Made by a program: the position numbers and the translations under genes
Shown here: piece after piece, positions 49,140 through 60,169 of the stretch
Position numbering within the stretch: the stretch's first letter is position 1
Layout of the letters: each line of letters starts with the position of its first letter
Origin: Heliomicrobium undosum
GTDB lineage: Bacteria > Bacillota > Desulfitobacteriia > Heliobacteriales > Heliobacteriaceae
Direction: 5' to 3'
Assembly (NCBI RefSeq): GCF_009877425.1
Contig: NZ_WXEY01000004.1
Span: 124,001-188,000, forward strand
DNA: 64,000 bases
Notes under the pieces: model-generated
The model's input: the letters and a program-made list of their open reading frames with translations, nothing else
What the model was told of the DNA's origin: nothing
Database searches by the model: none

Positions 49140-49697
49140 GTGAACACGCTGTCCAGGGAAAAGATTCGAGAAGTCATCGTCGTCGAGGGTCGCGACGACC
49201 TGCTGGCGGTGCGGCGCGCCGTCGACGCCCAGGTGATCGTCACACAAGGACTGGGCATCAGCCCGGAAACGATGGCGGTCATCGGCAGAGCCCAGGAACG
49301 CTGCGGCGTCATCGTTTTCACCGACCCGGACGGACCGGGTGAACGGATCCGCCGCTGGGTGACCGAGGCCGTTCCCGGCGCCAAGCATGCCTTTTTGCCA
49401 GCGGCGTTGGCCAAGAAAGACGGCAAGGTCGGCATCGAGCATGCTTCACCGCAAGCCATCCGTGAAGCCCTCGCGCAGGTGCGATCGCCGGGGACGCAAC
49501 GGGAGATCTACAACCGTGATGATTTACGGCAATGGGGCGTCGATGGCGTGCCGGGCGCAGGGCAGCGCCGGGAGGCGCTCGGCGAGCGCCTCGGCATCGG
49601 CCGCGCCAACGCCAAGCAGTTTTTGCAGCGGGTCAACCACTTCGGCCTCAGCCGGAGCGAGATTGAGCAGGCGCTCAAAGAGATCGAAGAACAGTAA
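49140..49697 (+). CDS. rnmV: Ribonuclease M5 (5S rRNA maturation)
   Basis: A 185-residue TOPRIM nuclease that trims 5S rRNA precursor with ribosomal protein uL18. EVIVVEGRDDLLAVRRA gives the catalytic Glu, and VIVFTDPDGPGERIRRWV the DxD pair. The C-terminal DLRQWGVDGVPGAGQRREALGERLGIG and AKQFLQRVNHFG are standard. The start is unsure: GTG at 49140 overlaps the ribosome site, while a CTG at 49149 has AGGTGA at ideal spacing. The frame opens further upstream inside yabE, which is unlikely to be used. Confidence 0.92.
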   Translation: MNTLSREKIREVIVVEGRDDLLAVRRAVDAQVIVTQGLGISPETMAVIGRAQERCGVIVFTDPDGPGERIRRWVTEAVPGAKHAFLPAALAKKDGKVGIEHASPQAIREALAQVRSPGTQREIYNRDDLRQWGVDGVPGAGQRREALGERLGIGRANAKQFLQRVNHFGLSRSEIEQALKEIEEQ

Positions 49698-49774
49698 AAA
49701 CAGGAAGCATCGCGCCTTTGAAAGAAACGATCTGCACGAGGATTTAGGCGATACAGAGATAGGAGACGAAACCG

Positions 49775-50632
49775 ATGGCTGGAGAACTCCGACAAAACCT
49801 CAGCCGGTACGGCATTCGCGCCAAAAAGGGACTGGGCCAGAATTTCCTGTCTGATCCGGTGTATGTGGGGCGCATCATCGACGCAGCCGAACTGTCTGCC
49901 GGCGACGTGGTCGTCGAGATCGGCCCAGGCCCGGCGACGCTAACGCGCGATCTGGCCGAAGCCGTCGGCCCCGGCGGCAAGGTGATCGCCGTGGAGGTCG
50001 ATGAGAGCCTGCGTCCGCTGCTGGATGATCTGTGCCGCGACTACCCCCAGGTGGACATCCTCTGGCAGGACGCCCTGAAGGTGGACTACGACGCCGCGAC
50101 ACAGCCCTGGCGGGGCGACAAGCCCTTCGTCCTCGTGGCGAACCTCCCTTACTACATCACCACACCTATCCTGATGCGCCTCCTGGAAGGTCACTTTTCC
50201 GTGTCCCGGCTGGTGGTCATGGTGCAGAAGGAGGTGGCCGACCGGATGCTGGCGCCGGCCGGTCACAGCGATTACGGCGCCCTTTCGGTGGCCATCCAGT
50301 ACCACTGTGCGCCTACGCTGGTCACCAAAGTCCCGCCCGGCGCCTTCATCCCGCCGCCGAAGGTGAGCTCCGCCGTCGTGCGCCTCGATCGCCGCACAGC
50401 GCCGCCGGTGGCGGTGGTCGACGAAGCGGCCTTTTTCCGCGTCGTCCGGGCCGCCTTCAACCAGCGGCGTAAGACCCTATTGAACGCCCTCGGCGCTCTC
50501 GGACTGGCTTTGAATAAGGAAGAAATGGCCCGCAGGCTGACAGCCGCCGGCGTCGACCCGGGACGGCGTGGGGAGACCTTAAACCTGCAGGAGTTCGCGA
50601 ACGTGGCTGACGCGCTGTATGCAGAAGCATAG
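49775..50632 (+). CDS. ksgA: 16S rRNA dimethyladenosine transferase
   Basis: A 285-residue enzyme dimethylating A1518 and A1519 of 16S rRNA. KKGLGQNFLSDPVYVGRII at the start, SAM motif VVEIGPGPATLTRDLA near residue 48, VANLPYYITTPILMRLLE near 125 and the C-terminal FIPPPKVSSAVVRLDRR near 190. GGAGACGAA precedes ATG. Follows rnmV as in Bacillus. In Bacillus yabG comes next; here ~8.5 kb of other genes intervene. Confidence 0.94.
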   Translation: MAGELRQNLSRYGIRAKKGLGQNFLSDPVYVGRIIDAAELSAGDVVVEIGPGPATLTRDLAEAVGPGGKVIAVEVDESLRPLLDDLCRDYPQVDILWQDALKVDYDAATQPWRGDKPFVLVANLPYYITTPILMRLLEGHFSVSRLVVMVQKEVADRMLAPAGHSDYGALSVAIQYHCAPTLVTKVPPGAFIPPPKVSSAVVRLDRRTAPPVAVVDEAAFFRVVRAAFNQRRKTLLNALGALGLALNKEEMARRLTAAGVDPGRRGETLNLQEFANVADALYAEA

Positions 50633-50673
50633 AGCCTGAACCAGCATGCAGAACTTGGTGAGGTAAAACGAGC

Positions 50674-50709
50674 ATTCTAGAACCGTAGAACCCCGGAATT
50701 CTAGAACCG
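50674..50709 (+). repeat. Short direct repeat ATTCTAGAACCG
   Basis: ATTCTAGAACCG occurs at 50674-50685 and 50698-50709, with a partial TAGAACC copy between (50686-50692). Lies between ksgA stop and its terminator. Contains TTCTAGAA, a palindrome. Function unknown. Confidence 0.55.
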
Positions 50710-50760
50710 ATCATACTAGACCTGGAACCTGGAGACGTAAGCAGCGCAATATGAGCAAAG

Positions 50761-50803
50761 CACCGGCAGGGCTCGGCATGAGACCTTTACGCCGGTGTTT
50801 TTT
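50761..50803 (+). terminator. Terminator after ksgA
   Basis: CACCGGC (50761-50767) / GCCGGTG (50791-50797) followed by TTTTTTC, with a large 23-base loop that can fold further. Confidence 0.8.
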
Positions 50804-51014
50804 CATTGAAGAGAGAAACCCGCCTAGGTATGGCATCTGAAGCAGCACCGCAGGCAGGAGGAAAAGACGACTGGGTCAAATAGAATAGAGAGCTTGCGCT
50901 GATAAGAACACCCCCCATAAAGAGAACCGTAAGACGCCGCAGCATTACCGGAAAGAGCACCAAAAGACACCGATAAATGCTTTATTTACGAGAAACGCAA
51001 AGGGGATGTCATCC
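50804..51014 (+). other. Leader of molybdopterin oxidoreductase gene, no gene seen
   Basis: About 210 bp with no supported gene. CCTAGG and CGCAGGCAGGAGG suggest secondary structure, and I looked for a molybdenum-cofactor riboswitch by eye without finding its conserved core. TAGAAT (50881-50886) is a possible -10. Confidence 0.4.
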
Positions 51015-53102
51015 ATGCCAGTCCTGCCTTCCGTTTGCCCTCTCGACTGCCCCGACGCCTGCGGCCTGCTGCTGGGCGTCGAAGGGAATAAGGTCGTCTC
51101 CTGTAAGGGCGACCCGGATCATCCCTTTACCCGCGGCTTCCTCTGCGGCAAGATGGGACGATTCCCCGAGCATCTCAATTCGCCGGAACGGCTGACGCAG
51201 CCGCTACGCCGCACCGGGCCGAAAGGGACGGCGCAGTTTGAACCGATCTCCTGGGACGAGGCCATCGGAACCATCGTCGAGCGCTTTCAGGCCATCATCG
51301 CCGAAAACGGCGCTGAGGCGATCCTGCCCTACTCCTACGCCGGCACCATGGGCCTCGTCCAGCGCAACAGCGGCCACGCCTTCTTCCACCGCCTGGGGGC
51401 AAGCCGGCTCAAGCGGACCATCTGCGCCACCACCGCTGATGTAGGTTGGACGATGACCCTGGGAGAGACGATGGGCAGCGACATCGAGGCGATGGTTGAC
51501 GCCGACCTGATCCTGATCTGGGGGATGAACGTGGCCTCCACTCATATCCACCTGCTGCCTTTCCTGAAGGAAGCCCGGAAAAAGGGCGCCCAGGTGATCC
51601 AGGTGGATTGCTACAAAAACCGCACCTCCGCCGTCGCCGACCGCGTCGTCCTCATTCCGCCGGGAACCGATACGGCACTGGCCCTCGGCGTGATGCATGT
51701 CCTCATCCGGGAAGACCATATCGACCACGCCTTCATCGAAGCGCATACGGAGGGATATGGAGCGCTCAAAGAAAAAGTGCTCCGTGATTACGCCCCTGAA
51801 CAGGTCGAGGCCTTGACCGGCATTGCCGCTTCGACCGTCACCGAGTTGGGCCGCGCCTACGGCGCAGCCCGGGCGCCTTTCATCCGTGTCGGCAACGGAC
51901 CCAACCGCCAGTGGGACGGCGCGATGATCTACCGCACCCTGGCCTGCCTCCCCGGGCTCACCGGCGCCTTTGCCAAAAAAGGCGGCGGCATCCACGCCTC
52001 CTCCAATACCGGACAGGCGTTGCCTTTAGCTCTTGTCACCAGGGAGGACCTGGAGCCCCACCCAACCCGGGAGATCAACATGATCGAGTTGGGCCAGGCG
52101 TTGCTGGACCGGAAGGATCCGCCCATCCGGGCGCTCTATGTCTACCACGCCAACCCGGCGGCAGTGGCCCCGGAGTCGGAAAAAGTGCTGCAAGGGCTGC
52201 TCCGGCCGGACCTCTTCACCGTCGTACACGAACAGGTCCTCACCGACACGGCGCGCTACGCCGACGTCGTCCTGCCGGCGACAGCCGCCCCGGAGCATGC
52301 CGACCTCTACCGTTCCTACGGCCACTTCTACATCCAGCGCGCCTATCCGGTGGCGCCTCCGCCGGGAGAGGCCAAGAGCAATCTGGAGGTCTTCTGCTTG
52401 CTGGCTAAGTCCTTCGGCTTCGCGGAGCCGCATTTTCAAAAGACTGCCGATGATCTGATCGAGGAACTGCTGGCACAAAAAACGCCGCTGCTGGAGGGGA
52501 GCGACCGACCGGCCCTCACGGCGGGACGGCCGGTTCGTCTCAACGTGGGCGACAACCCGCCCTTGCGCTTCGGCCGCTTCCAGACCGCCTCCGGCCGTTT
52601 GATGTTCGAGAATCCAGCCCTGGCGGAGCGGGGCTACCCAACCCTGCCCGAATACCGCCCCCGTGTGAAGGATGCGGCGGAGCAGGCCTACCCCCTGCGC
52701 CTGCTTGCCAACCCCGGACATCACCTGCTCAACAGCACCTTCGGCGGGGCCGATGAGACGGAGCGCCGCGAGGGGCCGCATCGCATCCTCATCGCTGAAG
52801 CCGACGCCGCGGCCCGCCACATCGTCAACGGCCAGCCGGTGCACGCCTTCAACGCCCTGGGCGAGGCTTTTTTCGAAGCCTGCGTCACCGCCGATGTGCC
52901 CGCCGGCGTCGTCATCGTCGAAGGGGTGCGCTGGCAATCGCGTGTGCCCGGCGGGAAAAACGTCAACCACCTGACAGCCGGGAAGGGAACCTTGCTGGCC
53001 GGCGGTTCCACCTTCAACGACAATTATGTGGAGGTAGCGCCAAAGGAGGCAAAAAAAGTTCATTTGGGGGATTGCCAACTTTGCGCTGAGTCGCTACAAT
53101 AA
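51015..53102 (+). CDS. Molybdopterin-dependent oxidoreductase (YoaE-like)
   Basis: A 695-residue cytoplasmic enzyme of the DMSO reductase superfamily. N-terminal 4Fe-4S motif [14 protein letters not shown]...GFLCGKMG (CxxxCxxxC..C). Then a molybdopterin fold ([35 protein letters not shown]) and a C-terminal dinucleotide-binding domain ([26 protein letters not shown]). No twin-arginine signal, so it works inside the cell. Substrate unknown; close relatives are annotated as formate dehydrogenase-like or YoaE. ATG at 51015 has AAGGGG ten bases upstream; the ATG at 51006 is too close. Confidence 0.88.
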   Translation: MPVLPSVCPLDCPDACGLLLGVEGNKVVSCKGDPDHPFTRGFLCGKMGRFPEHLNSPERLTQPLRRTGPKGTAQFEPISWDEAIGTIVERFQAIIAENGAEAILPYSYAGTMGLVQRNSGHAFFHRLGASRLKRTICATTADVGWTMTLGETMGSDIEAMVDADLILIWGMNVASTHIHLLPFLKEARKKGAQVIQVDCYKNRTSAVADRVVLIPPGTDTALALGVMHVLIREDHIDHAFIEAHTEGYGALKEKVLRDYAPEQVEALTGIAASTVTELGRAYGAARAPFIRVGNGPNRQWDGAMIYRTLACLPGLTGAFAKKGGGIHASSNTGQALPLALVTREDLEPHPTREINMIELGQALLDRKDPPIRALYVYHANPAAVAPESEKVLQGLLRPDLFTVVHEQVLTDTARYADVVLPATAAPEHADLYRSYGHFYIQRAYPVAPPPGEAKSNLEVFCLLAKSFGFAEPHFQKTADDLIEELLAQKTPLLEGSDRPALTAGRPVRLNVGDNPPLRFGRFQTASGRLMFENPALAERGYPTLPEYRPRVKDAAEQAYPLRLLANPGHHLLNSTFGGADETERREGPHRILIAEADAAARHIVNGQPVHAFNALGEAFFEACVTADVPAGVVIVEGVRWQSRVPGGKNVNHLTAGKGTLLAGGSTFNDNYVEVAPKEAKKVHLGDCQLCAESLQ

Positions 53103-53106
53103 TAAA

Positions 53107-53158
53107 CAAGACAGAGACGTCCGGTAGCCAATCGGATTGTCTCTGTCTTTTTCTTTTC
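53107..53158 (+). terminator. Terminator after molybdopterin oxidoreductase
   Basis: AGACAGAGAC (53109-53118) / GTCTCTGTCT (53139-53148), then TTTTCTTTT. It overlaps the start region assigned to the next gene's leader. Confidence 0.85.
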
Positions 53159-53197
53159 CTCCCATTGTTTTCGACATCGTTGTTTCGCGGGGAAGGG

Positions 53198-55202
<2,005 letters not shown>

Positions 55203-55227
55203 GGATATCCCAGGGAAGAGGTCTATC

Positions 55228-55310
55228 CGGTTCGGACGAACCGCACGGTTGCCTAGGGGAGCATAGGGGCTCCCGAGGGAAGAGGTAAAACTTCCTTCGG
55301 GAGCCCTATG
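55228..55310 (+). promoter_or_regulatory. Two hairpins between glnB and amt
   Basis: A small hairpin CGGTTC-GGAC-GAACCG (about 55228-55244) is followed by a stem of ~20 bp, 55262-55282 with 55291-55310, interrupted by one bulged G and one G-U pair, with loop AGGTAAAA. No T run follows, so it is more likely an mRNA processing or stability element that sets the glnB/amt ratio than a plain terminator. Confidence 0.65.
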
Positions 55311-55372
55311 TGTTTCTCCAGACATAAAAACAAGCCAAAAAAAGCAAGTGGTATAGAAGAGGAGGACTTATT

Positions 55373-56839
55373 ATGAAGCGCATCGCCCTGTTCGCCATCC
55401 TGATGCTGCTCGCGGTGACCTGCCTGGGCCTGGCCCCCGCCTTCGCCGATGAGGTCGCCCCTGCGCCTGCCGCCACCGCAGCCGCTGCTGCGACCGCCGC
55501 CCCCGCCGCTGACGCGGCTGCCGCTCCGGAAGCGCCGAAAGCCGACACCGGCGACACCGCCTTTATCATCGTCTCCGCCGCCCTGGTCATGCTGATGACC
55601 CCTGGTCTGGCCCTGTTCTACGGCGGCATGGTCCGCAAGAAAAACGTCCTCAGCACGATGATGCACAGCTTCATCATCATCTGCCTCGTCTCGGTCATCT
55701 GGGTGCTCTACGGCTACTCCCTGGCCTTCGGTCCTGACAACAATGGGATGATCGGCTCCCTCGATTGGGCTATGTTCAACAACGTCGGACCCGACCCGAA
55801 CCCCGACTACTCGGCCACCATCCCCCACTCCATCTTCTCCATGTTCCAGTTGATGTTCGCCATCATCACCGCCGCCCTGATCAGCGGCGCCTTCGCCGAA
55901 CGGATGAAGTTCTCCGCCTTCCTGCTCTTCACCGCTATCTGGATCACCGTCATCTACTTCCCGCTGGCCCACTGGGTCTGGGGCCTCGGCGGCTGGCTGC
56001 GCAACCTGGGCGCCCTTGACTTCGCCGGCGGCACCGTCGTCCACATCAGCTCCGGCGTCTCCGGTCTCGTCCTGGCCATGTTGCTCGGCAAGCGCCGCGG
56101 CCTGGGCACCACCCCGATGCCTCCCCACCAACTGCCCCTGACCGTTCTCGGCGCCGGCCTGCTCTGGTTCGGTTGGTTCGGCTTCAACGCCGGCAGCGCC
56201 CTCGGTGCCAACGGCCTCGCCGGCAGCGCCTTCGTCACCACCAACACTGCCGCCGCTGCCGCCGCCCTGAGCTGGATCTTCGCTGAATGGATCCGCCAAG
56301 GCAAGCCCACCGTTCTTGGCGCCGCCTCCGGCGCAGTCGCTGGCCTGGTCGCCATCACCCCGGCTGCCGGTTTCGTCACCGCCGGTTCCTCCATCATCAT
56401 CGGTCTCATGTCCGGCGTCATCTGCTACCTCGCCGTCATCCTCAAGCCCCGCCTCGGCTATGACGACGCCCTTGACGCCTTCGGCATCCACGGCGTCGGC
56501 GGCACCTTCGGCGCCATCGCCACCGGCATCTTCGCCACCACCACCGTCAACTCGGCCGGTGCAGACGGCCTCCTCTACGGCAGTTCCGAACTGCTGGTGA
56601 AACAGCTCATCGCCGTCGGCGCCAGCTACGTCTTCGCCGCTGTCGGCACATTCATCATCTACATGATCGTCAACGCCATCTTCAAGGCCCGCGTCACCGT
56701 CGAAGACGAAGAAACCGGCCTCGACATCACCCAACACGGCGAAGAAGGCTACCCCGACTTCGCAGTGCAGGCCGGCGGCCTCTCCAGCATCAGCTATTCC
56801 AGCAGCAGCGCCAGTTCGAGTGTGGTGCACAGTCACTAA
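55373..56839 (+). CDS. amt: Ammonium transporter (Amt/MEP/Rh family)
   Basis: A 488-residue channel with a cleavable-looking signal peptide (MKRIALFAILMLLAVTCLG, cut after AFADE), an Ala/Pro-rich linker, then 11 helices. FYGGMVRKKNVLSTMMHSF, HWVWGLGGWLRNLG with the GTVVHISSGVSGLVLA pore His, and FGIHGVGGTFGAIATG with the second pore His are all present. The C-terminal tail includes GLDITQHGEEGYPDF, the P-II contact region. GAGGAGGACTTA precedes ATG. Probably co-regulated with glnB by nitrogen. Confidence 0.94.
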   Translation: MKRIALFAILMLLAVTCLGLAPAFADEVAPAPAATAAAAATAAPAADAAAAPEAPKADTGDTAFIIVSAALVMLMTPGLALFYGGMVRKKNVLSTMMHSFIIICLVSVIWVLYGYSLAFGPDNNGMIGSLDWAMFNNVGPDPNPDYSATIPHSIFSMFQLMFAIITAALISGAFAERMKFSAFLLFTAIWITVIYFPLAHWVWGLGGWLRNLGALDFAGGTVVHISSGVSGLVLAMLLGKRRGLGTTPMPPHQLPLTVLGAGLLWFGWFGFNAGSALGANGLAGSAFVTTNTAAAAAALSWIFAEWIRQGKPTVLGAASGAVAGLVAITPAAGFVTAGSSIIIGLMSGVICYLAVILKPRLGYDDALDAFGIHGVGGTFGAIATGIFATTTVNSAGADGLLYGSSELLVKQLIAVGASYVFAAVGTFIIYMIVNAIFKARVTVEDEETGLDITQHGEEGYPDFAVQAGGLSSISYSSSSASSSVVHSH

Positions 56840-56863
56840 GTTTGGTTGAAAAAGCGACAATCG

Positions 56864-56910
56864 TTAAGAAGACCACAGTCGCCCGGGAAGGGTGGCTGTG
56901 GTCTTCTTGG
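56864..56910 (+). terminator. Terminator-like hairpin after amt
   Basis: Perfect 13-base arms AAGAAGACCACAG (56866-56878) / CTGTGGTCTTCTT (56896-56908), then GGTATGCTTG; T tract is provided only by the stem end. Confidence 0.7.
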
Positions 56911-57079
56911 TATGCTTGTCATGCAAGTTTTGTGCAAGGTAAATTTCCCAATGCCGAGGGTGCTAGACGTAAGAGTACTTTTACTATAAGAATAGTGCCT
57001 GGAGCCTTTCCAATAACGGGTGTTTTTTTAGACATTTTTCAACGGTATAATCAGTTTCCCAAGAACTATAAGTATTGAA

Positions 57080-57631
57080 TTATTTTAATATACTTGGAGC
57101 TAACTGTCTCATATAAAAAACCTCCAGAATTTCCGAGCGGAGTATTTTATGCATTTCTTTATACTTTTCAAGTGATCCTTCGAAAAAACCAGCTACAAAA
57201 GGTGGCCAAGAGGTCGCCGCCTTTTCGGCTTCTAACTGTATTGCATCAATGAACCGATGAAACTGGTTAAGTAGTGCATAACGACCAACGGGGGCTGATT
57301 TAATATGTTTGAAAGTCAAATTGTAATCTAAGGTAACAAGTGAAAGGAAATATTCAAATCGATTGAAGGCATCATTAAATCGATCGTCTTGGGGGATAAG
57401 GTCTTTTAGAGAAAAACGAATCATTTGATAAAGATAGTCGTTTATGGGCGTAAACGAATAGATGTCCGTTAAATCTTTTGGGTTAATATTGTGTATAGCT
57501 AAGGAAGATGCTATATAGACAGGAAGATTATTAAAAGGTTTTACGTAACGGGGTTTATCAAAAAGGGATTTTAGGGTATTGTACTTTCCTGCGGCGATGG
57601 AAGCCACACCTGCTGAATACATCAAAATCAA
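57080..57631 (-). pseudogene. C-terminal part of frameshifted SIR2-like protein
   Basis: This frame overlaps the end of the SIR2-like gene (TTGA) and is shifted relative to it. Read a few codons upstream in the same frame it gives NSDRDNFELYPSLILMYSAG, which looks like the natural continuation of a SIR2-family C-terminal helical domain (FELYPSLLLMYA.G). The 183 residues are helical (YNTLKSLFDKPRYV, FNRFEYFLSLVTLDY), with no enzyme motif. No ribosome site precedes its TTG or the ATG at 57622. I therefore read it as the separated end of one gene, unless translational coupling or frameshifting joins them. AT-rich, unlike neighbours. Confidence 0.6.
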
Positions 57632-58734
57632 TGAGGGATATAATTCAAAGTTGTCCCTATCACTGTTCGCAGTATTTCAGTTGCGCTATCATATTGCTGC
57701 ATTCTTTTTCGGAGTTCTCGTAATGAATTTCCTATGTCAAAGGAAAATAATCCCCCAGACAATAGTTCATACACGCTCTCTCTTTCTTGGGACACAAAGT
57801 CGTGAAGACGAATATGGTATTTTGTTTCCGCTAAATATTTTTTTAAGATCGATGTTGCTATTTTGGCTGAAGCCGGGTGAGGTTTATTAATTTCCTCTAA
57901 CGCTTCGATCTTTTCAGAGAGTAACTGGAAGAACGAATCTGCGTTACGTATTTCTAAAGAATTAACATTTGTATTATTAATTAGAGATTTTGCGGTAGGT
58001 CCAATTTCACCACGATAAGTCCAGTAAACGGAAAAGCGACTCTTTTTTCGACGAGCAAAAGCATCTCGTAGAGCTGTGTCCCAGTCAGCTGACCATCCAC
58101 AAACAATGAGGCCATACTCGTCGAAGATGCGATCCAATAAAAGGTTTATTCTTGGATCATAAGCGGCAAGCTCGCTGTGAGTATTTTTAATTCGAGTATC
58201 TAGATAATCTCCATTGAGTTTCGATAAAGTACATTGAGAATGAGTCATCGGTAACACGCCTTCAACTGCATCAGGGGAAGCGATTACTGACGGATACACA
58301 CCTACTGCTTCTAAAGCTTTCTCCAAAAGTCTATCGAAATTTGTTGTTACAATGACACGGATAAAGCCAAGGGTTACCAATTTCGCTATGGATTTGTGAG
58401 CCTGTGTTGGCGCTTTCAATCCAAGAAGGAGTTCTTCTTTGTTCGGTTCAAAATACTTCTTCAACATTAAAGCTCGATCCACGGGTGACTTAAAAATGGT
58501 GTCGAGTAGTTCTGAATAATCGGGGTCTTTATTGTAAGCTTTTTTATACCATCTCTCAGGAACAGGGACTTCTTTTACACCTTGCATTGTGGCTATTTTC
58601 CTAATCAAGTCTAAAGTAATTTCCCAACCAGTAGGAATTCCTGCGGACCTAGATATGCCAGAACCAAGTAGTAAAGCGTAAATTCCTCTGTTCGAGTAGA
58701 CTGATAAAGCAAGTGAATCAATATAGTTAATCAC
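57628..58734 (-). CDS. SIR2-like NADase-type domain protein (probable defence gene, frameshifted at 3' end)
   Basis: A 368-residue SIR2_2-type protein. LLLGSGISRSAGIPTGWEITLDLI is the NAD-binding start (GxG..R.AGIPT), VIVTTNFDRLLEKALEAVG the second motif, LSKLNGDYLDTRI stands at the catalytic (K.HGD) position with Asn in place of His, and IVCGWSADWDTALRDAF is the third NAD segment. Such proteins act in anti-phage abortive infection by depleting NAD. Clearly lower GC than the flanks, hence likely acquired. GGGGTGA precedes the GTG start. The frame ends early, and continuity shows in the overlapping ORF. Confidence 0.75.
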   Translation of the reverse strand: MINYIDSLALSVYSNRGIYALLLGSGISRSAGIPTGWEITLDLIRKIATMQGVKEVPVPERWYKKAYNKDPDYSELLDTIFKSPVDRALMLKKYFEPNKEELLLGLKAPTQAHKSIAKLVTLGFIRVIVTTNFDRLLEKALEAVGVYPSVIASPDAVEGVLPMTHSQCTLSKLNGDYLDTRIKNTHSELAAYDPRINLLLDRIFDEYGLIVCGWSADWDTALRDAFARRKKSRFSVYWTYRGEIGPTAKSLINNTNVNSLEIRNADSFFQLLSEKIEALEEINKPHPASAKIATSILKKYLAETKYHIRLHDFVSQERESVYELLSGGLFSFDIGNSLRELRKRMQQYDSATEILRTVIGTTLNYIPH

Positions 58735-59066
58735 CTTGTCACCCCTTTTTTTTTAATAAATAAGATAAGCGTAGAATTGCACGTGTTTCTGCTGTTTTTA
58801 AATCCTGTGCAATTACCTGATAGAGCTGGTGAAGGTTAGAAAGATAACGTTAGGCTTTTGAAAGAGCCCCAGTTTATTTGCATGTATGTCCGTCCGACGG
58901 CAGGGGATTGGCGCTTCTGTAAATATATTCTACGTGTATTTGGTTATTTTGACTATATAAAACAAATGCTATATCGCTGAAATTTTTTACTTTTGGGTTA
59001 GGGAATGCCCTCCCCTAGCAATTAGTCCCTCCCCCCATTTTCCCTGCACCTTCCCCGATAATTCCC
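58735..59066 (+). other. AT-rich intergenic region upstream of yabG
   Basis: About 330 bp, low GC to ~58985 then C-rich (CCCTCCCC.. pyrimidine tracts 59005-59065). No frame with a ribosome site. Probably the right edge of the acquired SIR2 segment plus the yabG promoter region. Confidence 0.5.
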
Positions 59067-59094
59067 CATACTCATATTACTGACGTAGAGTATG
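59067..59094 (+). promoter_or_regulatory. Inverted repeat before yabG
   Basis: CATACTC (59067-59073) / GAGTATG (59088-59094), enclosing CATATTA (59073-59079), which resembles a sporulation sigma-E/K -10. About 30 bp before yabG start. Confidence 0.4.
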
Positions 59095-59123
59095 AGCGTA
59101 GCAAATGGGGGAGATGCAGCGAA

Positions 59124-59993
59124 ATGGAGGAATTGCGCGTCGGGACCATCGTGACCCGCCATTCATATGGGAACGACATCTTTTTTCGCATCGCCGAAAT
59201 CTGGCCGGGGGAAGAGGAGCCGGAGGCCCGGCTGCTGGGACTCGATATGCGGCTTGAGGCGGACGCGCCTGTGAGCGACCTCGACACACCGCCGCTGTTA
59301 GAGATATTTAGATATAAACAGCGGGTCTTATTGCAGAACTACAAGCGGGTCGCCCGCCTGGTGGACCGGCGACAGGTGTCCACGCTCCCGCTTGATGACG
59401 ATCCCAAGCGGGATCAGCAGCGGAAGTTGGCCTACCAGATGCCGGGTTCGGTGCTGCACATCGATGGAAATGAGGAGTATCTGGAACTGTGCCTGGACAC
59501 GTACAAACAGTTGAATATCCGCGCCCGCGGCTTTTGTTACCCCGAAGGGCACTTTCCCGATGTGGTCAGCCGCCACCTGGAACGCTACAAACCAGACATC
59601 CTGATCATCACCGGTCATGACAGCCTGCTCAAGGAGGCGAAGGATTCCGGGGCGTCGGAGTCCTACCGCAACTCCCACCATTTCGTCGAGGCCGTCCATG
59701 CGGCGCGCAAGGTCGTTGAGGATCCTGACGAACTGGTCATCTTCGCTGGCGGTTGCCAGTCCAACTTTGAAGCCCTTCTGAAAGCCGGCGCCAATTACGC
59801 CTCTTCGCCTGACCGCGTTATGATTCATGCCCTCGATCCGGTGCTGATCGCCGAGAAGTTGGCTTATACCCCCGTCCATGAGTATGTCGAACTCCAGGAT
59901 GTCCTGGCCAATACCATCAGCGGCCCCGAAGGGATCGGCGGGATCAGGACACGGGGCTGTTTTCGCTGGGGGAACGCCAGACGGATTTATTGA
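59124..59993 (+). CDS. yabG: Sporulation-specific protease YabG
   Basis: A 289-residue cysteine-type protease that processes spore coat proteins in B. subtilis. VGTIVTRHSYGNDIFFRI at the start, RGFCYPEGHFPDVVSRHLERYKPDILIITGHDS in the middle, SYRNSHHFVEAVHAARK and VIFAGGCQSNFEALLKAGANYASSP follow, all family hallmarks with the likely catalytic Cys and His. ATG follows GGGGGAGATGCAGCGA. Confirms an endospore former. Confidence 0.93.
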   Translation: MEELRVGTIVTRHSYGNDIFFRIAEIWPGEEEPEARLLGLDMRLEADAPVSDLDTPPLLEIFRYKQRVLLQNYKRVARLVDRRQVSTLPLDDDPKRDQQRKLAYQMPGSVLHIDGNEEYLELCLDTYKQLNIRARGFCYPEGHFPDVVSRHLERYKPDILIITGHDSLLKEAKDSGASESYRNSHHFVEAVHAARKVVEDPDELVIFAGGCQSNFEALLKAGANYASSPDRVMIHALDPVLIAEKLAYTPVHEYVELQDVLANTISGPEGIGGIRTRGCFRWGNARRIY

Positions 59994-60011
59994 ATCGTAC
60001 GCATAAAATCG

Positions 60012-60055
60012 TCCCCACCTTGTTGCCAGGGTGGGGATTGAATTATACTTTTTTT
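60012..60055 (+). terminator. Weak terminator after yabG
   Basis: TCCCCACC (60012-60019) / GGTGGGGA (60030-60037), but the seven-T run (60049-60055) is 11 bases downstream. Confidence 0.4.
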
Positions 60056-60169
60056 GTCAGCCGGCGGTTATCATCGGTCATCATCGTCGACCTGGAAAGC
60101 TTGAGACGATAAAACCGTGAGACGAAAAAACCGCGAGTCGTTTCAATTTGCAACGAAATGGGGGGGACC

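Noticed and set aside
50804-51014. Molybdenum-cofactor riboswitch before the molybdopterin enzyme
   Set aside because: I could not locate the conserved core by eye; a covariance search would be needed to claim it.
55253-56860. 535-codon Gly/Glu/Asp-rich - strand frame opposite amt
   Set aside because: Low-complexity shadow of the ammonium transporter gene.
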